Assembly (NCBI GenBank): GCA_050692055.1
Contig: JBOGTC010000088.1
Location: forward strand, 1 to 55,884
Direction: 5' to 3'
Length of the DNA: 55,884 nucleotides
Source: JBOGTC01 sp050692055
GTDB taxonomy: Bacteria; Chloroflexota; Limnocylindria; QHBO01
Shown: positions 1 through 12,106 of the stretch, one piece after another
Layout of the letters: every line of letters begins with the position of its first letter
Numbering within the stretch: position 1 is the stretch's first letter
Notes under the pieces: model-generated
Database searches by the model: none
What the model saw: the letters and a program-made list of their open reading frames with translations, nothing else
What the model was told of the DNA's origin: nothing
Made by a program: the position numbers and the translations under genes

Positions 1-317
1 CCCAGGGCCTCGCCCGCATCGGCGATGCGCGCGGCGCGCTGCAGGCGGCGACTGCGGCCACCGAGCTGCTCCCCGGCGATCGGGAGGCGCGCGAGGCGCT
101 CGCCGACGCGCACTGGCTGGCGGACCAGGACGGCGCTGCCTTCGCCGAGTTCCGGGCGCTCGCGGACGAGCTGGACGGGCGCGATCGGGATCGCGTGACC
201 GAGAAGGCTCGCACGCTCTACCGGCAGCATGCGGGGGCATTCGGTCGGCTGCTGGCCCGCATCGGTCCCGCCTTTGCGCTCGCGTTCCGCAACGGCTGGC
301 TCCGCGCGGACCGATGA
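1..317 (+). CDS. C-terminal end of a TPR-like helical repeat protein (partial)
   Basis: An open frame enters from the left edge and stops at TGA 315-317. It gives about 104 residues rich in Ala, Leu, Arg and Glu. The phrase GDARGALQAATAATELLPGD resembles the helix-turn-helix rhythm of tetratricopeptide repeats (a short acidic turn, then a residue pattern ending in LLPGD). The last 30 residues are more hydrophobic (LLARIGPAFALAFRNGW). The stop overlaps the next gene's start (ATGA), so the two are probably translated together. The N-terminus lies outside the window, so its function cannot be named; a scaffold or adaptor role is only the usual one for TPR proteins. Confidence 0.55.
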   Translation, partial: QGLARIGDARGALQAATAATELLPGDREAREALADAHWLADQDGAAFAEFRALADELDGRDRDRVTEKARTLYRQHAGAFGRLLARIGPAFALAFRNGWLRADR

Positions 318-667
318 GGGTCAGCCTCCTGCGCGAGCGGCTCTCGGCGGCGCTCGATGCGGCGATGCGCAATCGGGAGGCCGAGGCGATTGCGCTCACC
401 GCCGACCGCACGAAGGCCATGGCGGTCGCCCTCGCCGGACTGCCGGACGACGCCGAGGTGGAGGTCGAGTCGCTCGACGTCGGGACGCGGCTTGCCGGCG
501 TCATCCTAGGCTTCCACCCCGAGCATGTGCGACGCCTGATTCGCACCGGACGCCTGCGCTCTCGACGGATGGGCGGGGACTATCGGCTGCTGCTGACCGA
601 CCTGTGGCCGCTGCTCGAGACGCGATACCGCGAGCCCGGACGGCGACGCCTGCGCCGGCCGCGCTGA
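314..667 (+). CDS. Small HTH protein, excisionase/MerR-type DNA-binding domain
   Basis: This 117-residue protein starts at an ATG overlapping the upstream stop (ATGA). The second half, FHPEHVRRLIRTGRLRSRRM followed by GGDYRLLLTDLWPLLE, has the layout of the HTH_17 (excisionase-like, MerR-related) fold: a short recognition helix, an 'RTGRLRSRR' wing and a helix ending in Leu-rich residues. The first half, with two Ala/Glu-rich stretches, has no recognisable domain. The C-terminus is very basic. It probably binds DNA as a small regulator or accessory factor; the target is unknown. Coupling to the TPR-like gene suggests a joint function. Confidence 0.65.
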   Translation: MRVSLLRERLSAALDAAMRNREAEAIALTADRTKAMAVALAGLPDDAEVEVESLDVGTRLAGVILGFHPEHVRRLIRTGRLRSRRMGGDYRLLLTDLWPLLETRYREPGRRRLRRPR

Positions 668-750
668 TCGCCCCCGGCTGCACGGCGCGAGCTCCGTCCC
701 GTCGCCGCCCCGCCTCACTGCCGCGGCCGCCCTTGCCGCGGCCGCCCTCA

Positions 751-887
751 TTGCATGGGATGGAGCCAACGGGGAAGAAGACCTCGAATACCGGCTCATC
801 GTTCCCGCTCCTGTCATCTGGTGCAATGGGCGGGGAAGGAGCGGCCGATCCCGGCCCCTTCTTCACCGTTAACTCCACGTCATGCAA
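751..887 (+). repeat. R1 element, copy 1 (137 bp paired-hairpin repeat)
   Basis: The element begins TTGCA (751) and ends TGCAA (883-887), with a third TGCAA near its middle (about 822-826). The outer 30 bases form an imperfect inverted repeat: a GTGGAG-type box, then TAACGG and GAAGAAG in the reverse-complemented right arm, matched by TGGAGCCAACGGGGAAGAAG on the left. Two internal hairpins start at GGGGAAG. It lies between the HTH gene and the zinc-ribbon gene. It aligns without gaps to the copies at 1942, 5687 and 50728. I see no target-site duplication. Confidence 0.85.
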
Positions 888-980
888 TCGACAGGGTTGA
901 ACTCCGCCGCATCGAGCTCGCGGAGGTACTGGGCAGATCGGTCTCTATTCACCGATGGCTCGATGTCATGAAATGGCCGA

Positions 981-1916
981 GTGACAAGCTGCCCATCCTG
1001 CGACGCGCCGCGCGAGAGCCCGGCCCGATTCTGCGTGTCGTGTGGATTCGACTTCTGGCGCGCCGCCGCGGGTGAATCGGGCAGGCCGCAGGCACCGATG
1101 AACGCGGCTCGGCCGCAGGCCGCCGGGATCCTGTCGTCCAGGGGCGGCCCGATTCTCGCTGCTGGGCTGGTACTTGCTGCCGTCGCCGTCGTGGCCGGTG
1201 TCTTCCTGATCGTGCTGCCGGCCATCGGGCCGCAACCGCCCGCAGCCGGACTGCCGGGGCGGCCCGCCGCGCCGCCGCTGACGCGGTCCGACCAGCTCAT
1301 CCGCGCCTTTTTCGAGGCGGCGCGCGACCCTGACGCGGCATTCGCCGTGGAGGCGGATGGGATCGTTACCATCGAAGGACTGCCGGAGTCGTTCGAGCCG
1401 GCGCTCGTCGCGGCGAGCTTCAGGTTGGACGGTGCCGACATGGCGGGAGACCTTGAGATCAGCCAGGGTGAAGCGCCAGCGCTCGCGATCTCGATGATTC
1501 GCGTCGGCGGCGATGTGTACGCGCGTGAGCCCGGGTCACCGGAGTATCGCGCAGTCCGGGTGCCGCTCAGGCCGCTGCACCCGGTCAACCCGTTTGCGCG
1601 CATCTCGACGGTGGGCGAGATCCGCCATGTCGATTCGATCACCGAGACCGGCCATGGCCGCGAGGAGCTTCATCGGCTGCGCGTGACCAAGTGGCTCGGC
1701 GGGAACGACTACGACGACCTGCTCATCAACATCGCGATCCTCGAGCAGGAGAGCAGCATGGACATCTGGGTCACCGATGCCGGCATCCCGCGCCGGGCCG
1801 AGCTCGTGGTGACCGTCATCGCCAGCGACGGCGTCGCGACCGCCACGATCGCGAGCGAGGTCAGCTACCTGTTCGACGAGTGGGGGGAAATCGAGCCAAT
1901 CGAGCCTCCCGCCTGA
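981..1916 (+). CDS. Zinc-ribbon membrane protein with extracytoplasmic domain
   Basis: This 311-residue protein starts at GTG. It opens with a four-cysteine zinc ribbon (C4, C7, C18, C21; two CxxC knuckles) and then has a Pro/Ala linker, one membrane segment (about residues 57-82, very Ala/Val-rich) and a roughly 220-residue outer domain. The outer part contains repeated beta-strand-like stretches (SFRLDGADMAGDLEISQ, RVGGDVYAREPGSPEYR) reminiscent of LppX/LprG-type or DUF-type lipid-binding folds, but I cannot assign a family. The arrangement, a cytoplasmic ribbon with an outside sensor or binding domain, is common in uncharacterised proteins of high-GC monoderms. An R1 repeat begins 25 bases after its stop. 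The start has no clear Shine-Dalgarno sequence. Confidence 0.75.
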   Translation: MTSCPSCDAPRESPARFCVSCGFDFWRAAAGESGRPQAPMNAARPQAAGILSSRGGPILAAGLVLAAVAVVAGVFLIVLPAIGPQPPAAGLPGRPAAPPLTRSDQLIRAFFEAARDPDAAFAVEADGIVTIEGLPESFEPALVAASFRLDGADMAGDLEISQGEAPALAISMIRVGGDVYAREPGSPEYRAVRVPLRPLHPVNPFARISTVGEIRHVDSITETGHGREELHRLRVTKWLGGNDYDDLLINIAILEQESSMDIWVTDAGIPRRAELVVTVIASDGVATATIASEVSYLFDEWGEIEPIEPPA

Positions 1917-1941
1917 CCTTTCCAGGTTCGCCGCCCGTCAT

Positions 1942-2078
1942 TTGCACAGGGTGGAGGTAAAGGGGAAGAAGAGGCTCTGACCGGCCGGATCTTCGCCGCC
2001 TGTGTCGTGTCGTGCAACGGACGGGGAAGAAGAGCGTGACTGCGGCCACTTCTTCACCGTTAGCTCCATCTCATGCAA
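1942..2078 (+). repeat. R1 element, copy 2 (137 bp)
   Basis: Same layout as the copy at 751: TTGCA at the left end, central TGCAA, terminal TGCAA (2074-2078), and a conserved GGTGGAGGTAA box followed by GGGGAAGAAG. The second internal hairpin is the best paired here (GGGGAAGAAG against CTTCTTCACC, with one mismatch). It starts directly downstream of the zinc-ribbon gene's stop, so it could lie in that gene's 3' untranslated region. Confidence 0.87.
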
Positions 2079-2113
2079 ATGCGCTGGGGAACCGTGAGGG
2101 CGAGTGCGGACGA

Positions 2114-2172
2114 CCGTCGAACCGCTGGGATGGCACCCCATGGAGGGCGGCGATTGGCCGCTGGTTCGACGG
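2114..2172. repeat. Inverted repeat upstream of the His-rich peptide gene
   Basis: CCGTCGAACC (2114-2123) and GGTTCGACGG (2163-2172) are perfect 10-base complements separated by 39 bases; the spacer itself contains a smaller TGGG/CCCA pairing. It lies about 90 bases upstream of a metal-binding peptide gene, so it could be an operator or a leader hairpin, but it does not look like a known Zur or Fur box. Confidence 0.45.
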
Positions 2173-2262
2173 CATCATTCCAGGCTGAGGCCGCGCGCGT
2201 CGCATGCCGGCGTCGGCGTGGCATGTCGGATGCGGGAAGCTTCGACCAGGAGGTAATCCGAC

Positions 2263-2445
2263 ATGGAGACGAACGGCTGTGAGCAGCACGGTGGCGACCA
2301 CGGCCACGTCCACGCCGAGGAGGTCTGCGGTCACGAGTCGGTGCGCCACGGGGACCACCTCGACTTCGAGCATGAAGGCCACTGGCACGCCAAGCACGGC
2401 GACCACTGGGATGAGCATCCCGGTACAGACGAATCCGGGCCTTAG
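2263..2445 (+). CDS. His-rich small metal-binding protein
   Basis: This 60-residue protein has a strong Shine-Dalgarno (AGGAGGT, 2248-2254) eight bases before its ATG. About a fifth of its residues are His, with Asp, Glu and two Cys, in the pattern CGHESVRHGDHLDFEHEGHW followed by HAKHGDHWDEH. This matches a small His-rich family found in actinobacteria and relatives ('HGDHVDYVHDGHRH...HGDHYDEH'), often annotated only as hypothetical or misnamed zinc transporter. No membrane segment or signal peptide is present, so it is probably cytosolic. A role in zinc or other transition-metal buffering is inferred from composition alone. It stands by itself upstream of ppdK. Confidence 0.85.
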   Translation: METNGCEQHGGDHGHVHAEEVCGHESVRHGDHLDFEHEGHWHAKHGDHWDEHPGTDESGP

Positions 2446-2584
2446 CCGCCTCGCTGACGGCGACACACGACCCACGCCGGCCATGACATCAGGAGATGTC
2501 CATCTGCCCGGATTGAGTGGTCATGCCCCGGCAGCGCCGTGTGACCGGCAGCGCCGCGTGGACGGCAGCACTGCGCAGCGGCGG

Positions 2585-2590
2585 TACACT
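2585..2590 (+). promoter_or_regulatory. Probable -10 element of ppdK
   Basis: TACACT lies 44 bases before the ppdK ATG, in a short intergenic gap; AGGAG (2618-2622) provides the ribosome site. No convincing -35 hexamer is visible. Confidence 0.45.
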
Positions 2591-2634
2591 AGGGCTCCCC
2601 ACGACGACCACCGCACCAGGAGCCGATACGCCCC

Positions 2635-5649
<3,015 letters not shown>

Positions 5650-5686
5650 CCGGCGGCCGTCGGTTCCCCGCTGCCGGTCGCGCATC

Positions 5687-5823
5687 TTGCACCAGGTGGA
5701 GGTAACGGGGAAGAAGACACCCTGACCGGCGGGATCTTCCCCGTCCCTGTCACCGGCTGCAATGGCCGGGGAAGGAGAGGCCGTTCTGGCCCTCTACTTC
5801 ACCGTTAGCTCCACGTCATGCAA
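5687..5823 (+). repeat. R1 element, copy 3 (137 bp)
   Basis: The cleanest copy. The left end TTGCACCAGGTGGAGGTAAC and the right end, reverse-complemented, TTGCATGACGTGGAGCTAAC match at most positions. The first hairpin is perfect (CGGGGAAGA with TCTTCCCCG), and the second pairs GGGGAAGGAGAGG with CCTCTACTTCACC. A central TGCAA separates the two halves. It begins 38 bases after the ppdK stop. Confidence 0.9.
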
Positions 5824-5849
5824 CGGCGCCGAACGGCGCCGCCGATTCG

Positions 5850-6695
<846 letters not shown>

Positions 6696-6735
6696 GGTTC
6701 AGAGCCTGGGCACTGGTAAGGACTGCATCTTACTC

Positions 6736-6763
6736 ATCCTAACCCCACGTTGCATAGACGCAA
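6736..6763 (-). promoter_or_regulatory. Promoter of the Ca-loop surface protein gene
   Basis: On the minus strand, TTGCGT (6758-6763) and TAGGAT (6736-6741) are separated by 16 bases. A small GTTGC/GCAAC hairpin (6749-6764) overlaps the -35 element. The predicted start of transcription is about 35 bases before the TTG start codon. Confidence 0.5.
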
Positions 6764-6815
6764 CATTCCACTGTGCTCGCGGGGCGCCCCGCGCGGCTGG
6801 TCGCGCCTCTAGGCC

Positions 6816-7916
6816 CTAGGGCATTGGCGGGGAGATTGGGACTGTTGGAATCGGTGACGGCTCTGGCGAAGCGGTCGGCGACGGCGACGGCTGAGCCGTG
6901 GGGCTGGCCGTTGGCGTTGGCTGGGCCGTTGGCGTCGCAGCGGGTGTGGGAGTCGGTCCCGGCGGTGGTGGCAGGGGCGGCGCCGGTGGTGGCGGCTGGG
7001 GTTGGCCGGGCGAATCGGCCGTTCCGTCAGGCGACGGCGAAGGGGCGGCTGTCGTGGTTGGAGATGGCGAGCCTGCCAGAAAGCCCGACTTCGGGCCCGG
7101 GTCGGCGGTTCCACCACCCGCACCGCCCAGGACGCCCTCGCCGATGTTGCGCTGCGGTGTCGGGCGCTCGGGCGGCTCGCCGGCCGGCCACAGGCGCCAG
7201 GCACCCACGATGGCGCCAGACGCGATGACAGTGACCGCGGCAAGGCTCAGGGCGGCGCGGCCGGCATGCATCGGCGATGCAACATCGTCTTGTTCGTCTG
7301 CGGTCGAGGGAACGCGAATTGGCGGTTCGGACGCACGGCCCACGTCCACCACGGCCAGCGCTCCCAGAGTAGTCGGCTCGTCGCCGGCATCCTCGGCGGT
7401 CGGTTCGTCGCCGGCATCCTCGGCGGCCGGCCCCGCAGCGGCCATGGCAAAGGCGCGTCGGGCATGGGCCCGTCGCTGGGCCAGCCGGCCCCCGCCGATG
7501 CCCGCGATCGTGATCACGTCGAGCGACCCAAAGCCCTCGATCGCCTCGGCGATGAACGCCGCCCTGTCTGCCAGGGGCAGCGCCGCGAGGCCCGCCTGGC
7601 CCGCCTCGGTCAGCCCCAGCGCGTCGAGCACAGCACGCCGATCCTCTGCCGTCGCCGAGGGTGTCCCGCCGAAGGGCGACCGCTCAACGACTCGCGTGAC
7701 CCTGGCCCGGAGCCAGGCGGCCGCACGCTCCGGGTGTCGCAGCTGGTCGACCTCCGCTGACCCGGCGGCCAGCGCTTCGGCGCTGAGCTGTGCTGCCCGC
7801 GCTCGGTCCCCGAGCGTGAGCAGCAGCGCGAACCCATGGACCCGCCGGCCATGCAGATCGCGAAACGCTGCGCGCAGCGAGCCAGGGTCGGGAAGCCGGT
7901 GGGTGGTAGCGGTCAT
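6816..7916 (-). CDS. Sigma-factor-like domain fused to a membrane segment and Pro-rich tail
   Basis: This 366-residue protein starts at ATG. Residues 1-165 have the outline of an ECF sigma factor: AAFRDLHGRRVHGFALLLTL resembles region 2 start, the following ERAAAWLRARVTRVV resembles region 2 end, and LAALPLADRAAFIAEAIEGF then ITIAGIGGG...RRAHARRAF resembles region 4. The region 4 helix is degenerate. A linker with an exact AEDAGDEPT duplication follows, then one membrane segment (about residues 222-242) and a 120-residue Pro/Thr/Ser tail outside. It could be a membrane-tethered sigma relative acting as a signalling protein or a decoy, or a sigma gene that lost its DNA-binding function. It is next to, and on the same strand as, the Ca-loop surface protein gene. 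Confidence 0.75.
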   Translation of the reverse strand: MTATTHRLPDPGSLRAAFRDLHGRRVHGFALLLTLGDRARAAQLSAEALAAGSAEVDQLRHPERAAAWLRARVTRVVERSPFGGTPSATAEDRRAVLDALGLTEAGQAGLAALPLADRAAFIAEAIEGFGSLDVITIAGIGGGRLAQRRAHARRAFAMAAAGPAAEDAGDEPTAEDAGDEPTTLGALAVVDVGRASEPPIRVPSTADEQDDVASPMHAGRAALSLAAVTVIASGAIVGAWRLWPAGEPPERPTPQRNIGEGVLGGAGGGTADPGPKSGFLAGSPSPTTTAAPSPSPDGTADSPGQPQPPPPAPPLPPPPGPTPTPAATPTAQPTPTASPTAQPSPSPTASPEPSPIPTVPISPPMP

Positions 7917-8021
7917 CTGGGCATCTATCAGGAGATATGGTCCGATGCGGTCCCGGGCAGTCTAGGCGCGAAGGTCGCGGGTCGCCAGCCGTGGAAGGCG
8001 TCCGCCGTACCGGGCCGTCTG

Positions 8022-8071
8022 CTTGACAACGTGCTAGAATAGGGTCCGCACCTCTTGACACCTACTTGACA
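8022..8071 (+). promoter_or_regulatory. dnaG-rpoD upstream region: three CTTGACA repeats and a TAGAAT box
   Basis: CTTGACA occurs at 8022-8028, 8054-8060 and 8065-8071 (steps of 32 and 11, roughly whole helical turns). TAGAAT (8035-8040) has the form of a -10 element but is only 6 bases from the first TTGACA, so that copy cannot be its -35. The repeats may therefore be binding sites for a regulator of the primase-sigma operon. Confidence 0.45.
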
Positions 8072-8108
8072 ATCGCCCCCGAGCTGGCGTGGAGTTCACC
8101 GCAGCCGC

Positions 8109-9944
8109 ATGTCCTCCGGCATCGTCGCCGAGATCAAGTCCAAACTATCCGTCGCCGATGTCGTCGGCGAAACCGTCGCCCTCAAGCGTGCGGGCGCTGC
8201 GTTCAAGGGCCTGTGCCCGTTCCACGGCGAGAAGACGCCGTCGTTCGTGGTCACCCCCGAGCGCGAGAGCTGGCATTGCTTCGGCTGCGGCGAGCACGGC
8301 GACATCTTCACCTTCGTCATGCGCCGCGACGGGCTCGAGTTCCGCGAGGCGCTCGGCAGGCTGGCGGAGAAAACCGGGGTCGAGCTCAGCGAGCGAAGCG
8401 CGCGGGAGGACCGGCGAAGGGCGCGCCTGCGCGAAGCGCTCGAGGCGGCGGTCGCCTGGTACCGCGAGGTGCTGCTCCAGGCGCACCAGGCAGAGCGCGC
8501 GCGCGACTACCTCGCGGAGCGTGGCCTGACGGACGAGACGCTCGATCGGTTCAGCGTGGGCTACGCGCTGAACAACTGGGAGGCGCTCTCGAAGCGGCTC
8601 CGCGCCAAGGGCTTCACCGATACGGAGCTGATCGACGCCGGCCTCGCCAGCCCTTCCAACCGCGGCGGTGTGTACGACCGTTTCCGTGGCCGGATCATGA
8701 TCCCGATTCGCGACATGACGGGACGGGCAATCGGCTTCGGCGGACGCGTCATGCCCGGTGCGGAAGGCCCCAAGTACGTCAACTCGCCGGCGACGCTGCT
8801 CTTCGACAAGAGCCGGACGCTGTATGCAATCGATCTGGCGAAGGCAGCCATCCGGCGCGACAAGCTGGCCGTCATCGTCGAGGGCTATACCGATGTGATG
8901 GCCGCGCACCAGGCGGGCTTCACGAACGTCGTCGCCAGCCTGGGCACGGCGCTGACGCGCGGGCAGGTCGAGCTGGCCACCCGCTACGCCGATGCCGTCG
9001 CGCTCGCTTACGACGTCGACGTTGCAGGCGAGGCCGCCACGCAGCGAGGCCTGATCGAGGAGCTCGGGCCCGATGCGGTGCGCAAGGTACGCGTCATTCG
9101 CATCCCGGCGGGAAAGGATCCCGACGAGCTGGTGCGGTCGGATCCGGACGCTTGGCGCAAGGCGGTGAGCGAGGCGACGCCGGTGATCGACTATTTCATG
9201 GACCGCGAGACGGCCGGCGTGGACGAGTCGTCGGTCGCCGCTCGGCTGGCGTCCGCCGAGAAGGTGCTGGCGCAGCTGGCGCGTATCCCTGACCCGCTCT
9301 GGCAGGGGACATACGTTCAGTCGCTGGCCCGGCGCCTCGACCTGAACGAGCAGGATCTGCGACAGCGTCTGTCGCGCGCACCCGCTCCGACAGCACATCA
9401 GCGCGTCGCGGTGACGGTGGGCGACGAGGGGGGCTCGCTGGAAGCGCCACGGCTCACGCCGCTGGAGGCCGAGGCGTTGATCCTGCTGCTGCTCAATCCG
9501 GGGCTCGCCGTGGAACTGCCGCCAGAAGAGGCGCTCCCGCTTCGCGACGAGGCGGCGCGCGCGCTGGGCACGGCGTGGATCGCCCAGGCGCGTGCGGGTA
9601 CGAATGGGCAGCGACCGGACCTCGAGGCGTTCGTCGGCTCGCTCGATCCTGCCACGGCGGCGCTCGCCCGCAGCCTGCTGGCATCGGTCCGCGCCGATGC
9701 GCCGCGCCACGACCCCGACAGCGCGCGTGGAGCGCTGCGCACGTGCCTGCTGCGTCTGCGCGAGCAGCGAATCGACGAGCGCATTCGCAACGGGCGTCTG
9801 CTGCTCGAGGCAGCCGAGCGAGACGGCGACGAGGCGCGGCTCAAGGAGATTGAACGAAAGATCGATGAGCTCGGCCGCGAGAAGGCCGAGGTGACCAGGG
9901 CAATGAGACAGCCGGCCGAGATGGCTGGCGGAAGGAGGAGCTGA
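8109..9944 (+). CDS. dnaG: DNA primase
   Basis: DnaG makes the RNA primers for replication together with the replicative helicase. Its 611 residues show the N-terminal zinc-binding domain (C36, H39, C57, C60 within CPFHGEKTPSF and HCFGCGEHGD), a catalytic core with the Toprim motifs VIVEGYTDVMA (near residue 256) and ALAYDVDVAG (the metal-binding DxD pair), and a C-terminal helicase-interacting region. The usual DGDxAG is DVDVAG here, a conservative change outside the acidic residues. The ATG is supported by conservation of the first residues (IVAEIKSKLSVADVVGE). rpoD follows after 2 bases, the classic dnaG-rpoD macromolecular synthesis pair. Confidence 0.97.
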   Translation: MSSGIVAEIKSKLSVADVVGETVALKRAGAAFKGLCPFHGEKTPSFVVTPERESWHCFGCGEHGDIFTFVMRRDGLEFREALGRLAEKTGVELSERSAREDRRRARLREALEAAVAWYREVLLQAHQAERARDYLAERGLTDETLDRFSVGYALNNWEALSKRLRAKGFTDTELIDAGLASPSNRGGVYDRFRGRIMIPIRDMTGRAIGFGGRVMPGAEGPKYVNSPATLLFDKSRTLYAIDLAKAAIRRDKLAVIVEGYTDVMAAHQAGFTNVVASLGTALTRGQVELATRYADAVALAYDVDVAGEAATQRGLIEELGPDAVRKVRVIRIPAGKDPDELVRSDPDAWRKAVSEATPVIDYFMDRETAGVDESSVAARLASAEKVLAQLARIPDPLWQGTYVQSLARRLDLNEQDLRQRLSRAPAPTAHQRVAVTVGDEGGSLEAPRLTPLEAEALILLLLNPGLAVELPPEEALPLRDEAARALGTAWIAQARAGTNGQRPDLEAFVGSLDPATAALARSLLASVRADAPRHDPDSARGALRTCLLRLREQRIDERIRNGRLLLEAAERDGDEARLKEIERKIDELGREKAEVTRAMRQPAEMAGGRRS

Positions 9945-9946
9945 AC

Positions 9947-12052
9947 GTGGCGACGGGCACCACCACCAGGAAGCGAGCCGCCAAGGCCAGCGACGACCGG
10001 CCGAAGGAGACGAAGACGGCGAAGGCGACGGCACCGGCCAAGAAGGGCGCTGCGACGACGACCCCGGCCAAGAGGGCCGCGGCGACGGCGACCCCGGCCA
10101 AGAAGGCCGCATTGACGACGAGCCAGGCGAAGAAGGCCGCCGCGAAGGCGGCCGCTCCGAAGACCGCTGCCCCGAAGGCCGCTGCCCCGAAGGCGACGGC
10201 GAAGCAGAGCGCCAGCCAGCAGACGAAGGCCGGGCCGAAGGCTGCCCCGGCGAAGAGGGCCGCCAAGCCGGCTACTCGCGCGAGCGCGCGCGGCAACGGC
10301 GCGGCGCCGTCGAAGGCCAGCGGACGAGCCATCAGCGACCTCATCAGCCAGGGCAAGGAGGAGGGCTTCATCACCCAGGACCAGATCCTGGAGCGCTTCC
10401 CGCAGCCCGAGCAGCAGCTCGGCGAGATCGAGGAGCTCTACGCCAAGGCGGAGGAGCAGGGCGTCGAGGTCCTCGACGCGGAGAATCAGCCGACCCTGAT
10501 CTCCGAGCCGGAGGTGGAGGAAGAGGTGGCGGCGCCGGGCCAGCCGAAGCCGAGGGAAGGGGAAGAGGACCTCGAGGCCCTCGCCGCCGACCTCATCGGC
10601 ATCGACGACCCGGTCCGGATGTACCTCAAGGAGATCGGCAAGGTCGCGCTGCTCACCGCCGAGGAGGAGGTCGTCCTCGCGAAGGCGATCGAGCTGGGCG
10701 AGCTGGCGGTCGAGGACCCGGCGCGGGCCCTGGTCGACCTCTACACCTGGGTCACGCTCGAGACCGAGCCCAAGGCTCGCAGCATGGCCGCGATGCGCGC
10801 CTTCGATCTGCCCAAGGACTCGCCGCACGTCACGCGCGACGCGATCGACTGGTGGACCGGGCGCAAGCGGCGCACGATCGAGCCACCGCAGATCAAGCTG
10901 TCGAAGGCGCGCAAGTCGACGAACCTCGACGACTCGGCCCGGACGCGGCTGATGGAGGCCGAGTCGATCCTCAAGGTGCTCGCATCGGATCCGAATCAGG
11001 GCCTGAAGGATGCCGTCCTGTTCGGGCACACCTATCGGTTCCGCTCGCTCGACCATGCCGGCGCCGGCGAGCTGGTGGAGCTCGAGCGCTGGGCACGCGA
11101 GACAGCCCAGGCGATCGTGCGCGAGTACATCGAGGGCGGCAACGACGCGGCCTACCTGCTCAGCCTGGGTTACGACCCGACCATCCCGGCCGACGTGCCG
11201 CTCGAGAAGCGCTCGGGCCGCCTGGTCGAGCAGAGCACCGATGCACGCAAGCGCCTGACCGAGGCCAACCTGCGCCTGGTGGTCAGCATCGCCAAGAAGT
11301 ACATCGGTCGCGGCATGAGCTTCCTGGATCTCATCCAGGAGGGCAACATCGGCCTCATCCGGGCGGTGGAGAAGTTCGACTACGAGAAGGGCTTCAAGTT
11401 CAGCACGTATGCCACGTGGTGGATCCGGCAGGCGATCACGCGGGCCATCGCGGACCAGGCGCGCACGATCCGCATCCCGGTCCACATGGTGGAGACGATC
11501 AACCGCCTCATCCGCGTCAGCCGCACGCTGCTCCAGGAGCTCGGCCGCGAGCCGAACGTGGAGGAGATCGCGCGGCGCATGAGCCGCGATGAGATCATCC
11601 GCGAGCTGCGTGACAAGCTGCAGCGCGAGCCGACCGATGCCGAGGTGGACGAGCGCGTGGCCGACGGCCCGCAGACGGTGTCGCCGGAGAAGGTGCGCGA
11701 GATCATGAAGGTCAGCCAGGAGCCGGTGAGCCTCGAGACGCCCATCGGCGAGGAGGAGGATTCGCACCTCGGCGACTTCATCCCGGACCTCGCGTCGGTT
11801 GCACCGGCCGATGCCGCGTCGCACCAGCTGCTCAAGGAGCAGGTGGAGGGCGTGTTGGACTCGCTGACCCCGCGAGAGCGTCGCGTGCTTCAGCTGCGGT
11901 TCGGCCTGGAGGACGGACGGTCGCGGACGTTGGAAGAGGTCGGCCGTGACTTCAACGTGACCCGCGAGCGGATCCGGCAGATCGAGGCCAAGGCGCTGCG
12001 CAAGCTCCGCCACCCGTCACGCAGCCGGAAGCTCAAGGACTATCTCGAGTAG
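9947..12052 (+). CDS. rpoD: RNA polymerase primary sigma factor
   Basis: This 701-residue sigma-70 (SigA) protein directs RNA polymerase to housekeeping promoters. It starts at GTG with GGAGG overlapping the end of dnaG. An Ala/Lys/Pro-rich tail (residues 1-115, histone H1-like AKKA repeats) precedes region 1.1 (about 125-175). Region 1.2 (DDPVRMYLKEIGK, about 219), a non-conserved insert (about 245-420), region 2 (LTEANLRLVVSIAKKYIGRG; YATWWIRQAITRAI) and region 4 (TPRERRVLQLRFGLEDG, VTRERIRQIEAKALRKLRHP) are intact. Region 3 has an extra stretch of about 30 residues (545-575, DKLQREPTDAEVDERVADG) that looks like a second copy of the REPNVEEIARRM segment. The tail and this insert are unusual. 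Confidence 0.97.
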   Translation: MATGTTTRKRAAKASDDRPKETKTAKATAPAKKGAATTTPAKRAAATATPAKKAALTTSQAKKAAAKAAAPKTAAPKAAAPKATAKQSASQQTKAGPKAAPAKRAAKPATRASARGNGAAPSKASGRAISDLISQGKEEGFITQDQILERFPQPEQQLGEIEELYAKAEEQGVEVLDAENQPTLISEPEVEEEVAAPGQPKPREGEEDLEALAADLIGIDDPVRMYLKEIGKVALLTAEEEVVLAKAIELGELAVEDPARALVDLYTWVTLETEPKARSMAAMRAFDLPKDSPHVTRDAIDWWTGRKRRTIEPPQIKLSKARKSTNLDDSARTRLMEAESILKVLASDPNQGLKDAVLFGHTYRFRSLDHAGAGELVELERWARETAQAIVREYIEGGNDAAYLLSLGYDPTIPADVPLEKRSGRLVEQSTDARKRLTEANLRLVVSIAKKYIGRGMSFLDLIQEGNIGLIRAVEKFDYEKGFKFSTYATWWIRQAITRAIADQARTIRIPVHMVETINRLIRVSRTLLQELGREPNVEEIARRMSRDEIIRELRDKLQREPTDAEVDERVADGPQTVSPEKVREIMKVSQEPVSLETPIGEEEDSHLGDFIPDLASVAPADAASHQLLKEQVEGVLDSLTPRERRVLQLRFGLEDGRSRTLEEVGRDFNVTRERIRQIEAKALRKLRHPSRSRKLKDYLE

Positions 12053-12106
12053 GGTTCCGTGGGGCGGCGTGGCCCCTGCTCGCGCTTCGCGCGATTCCCT
12101 GAAGAC

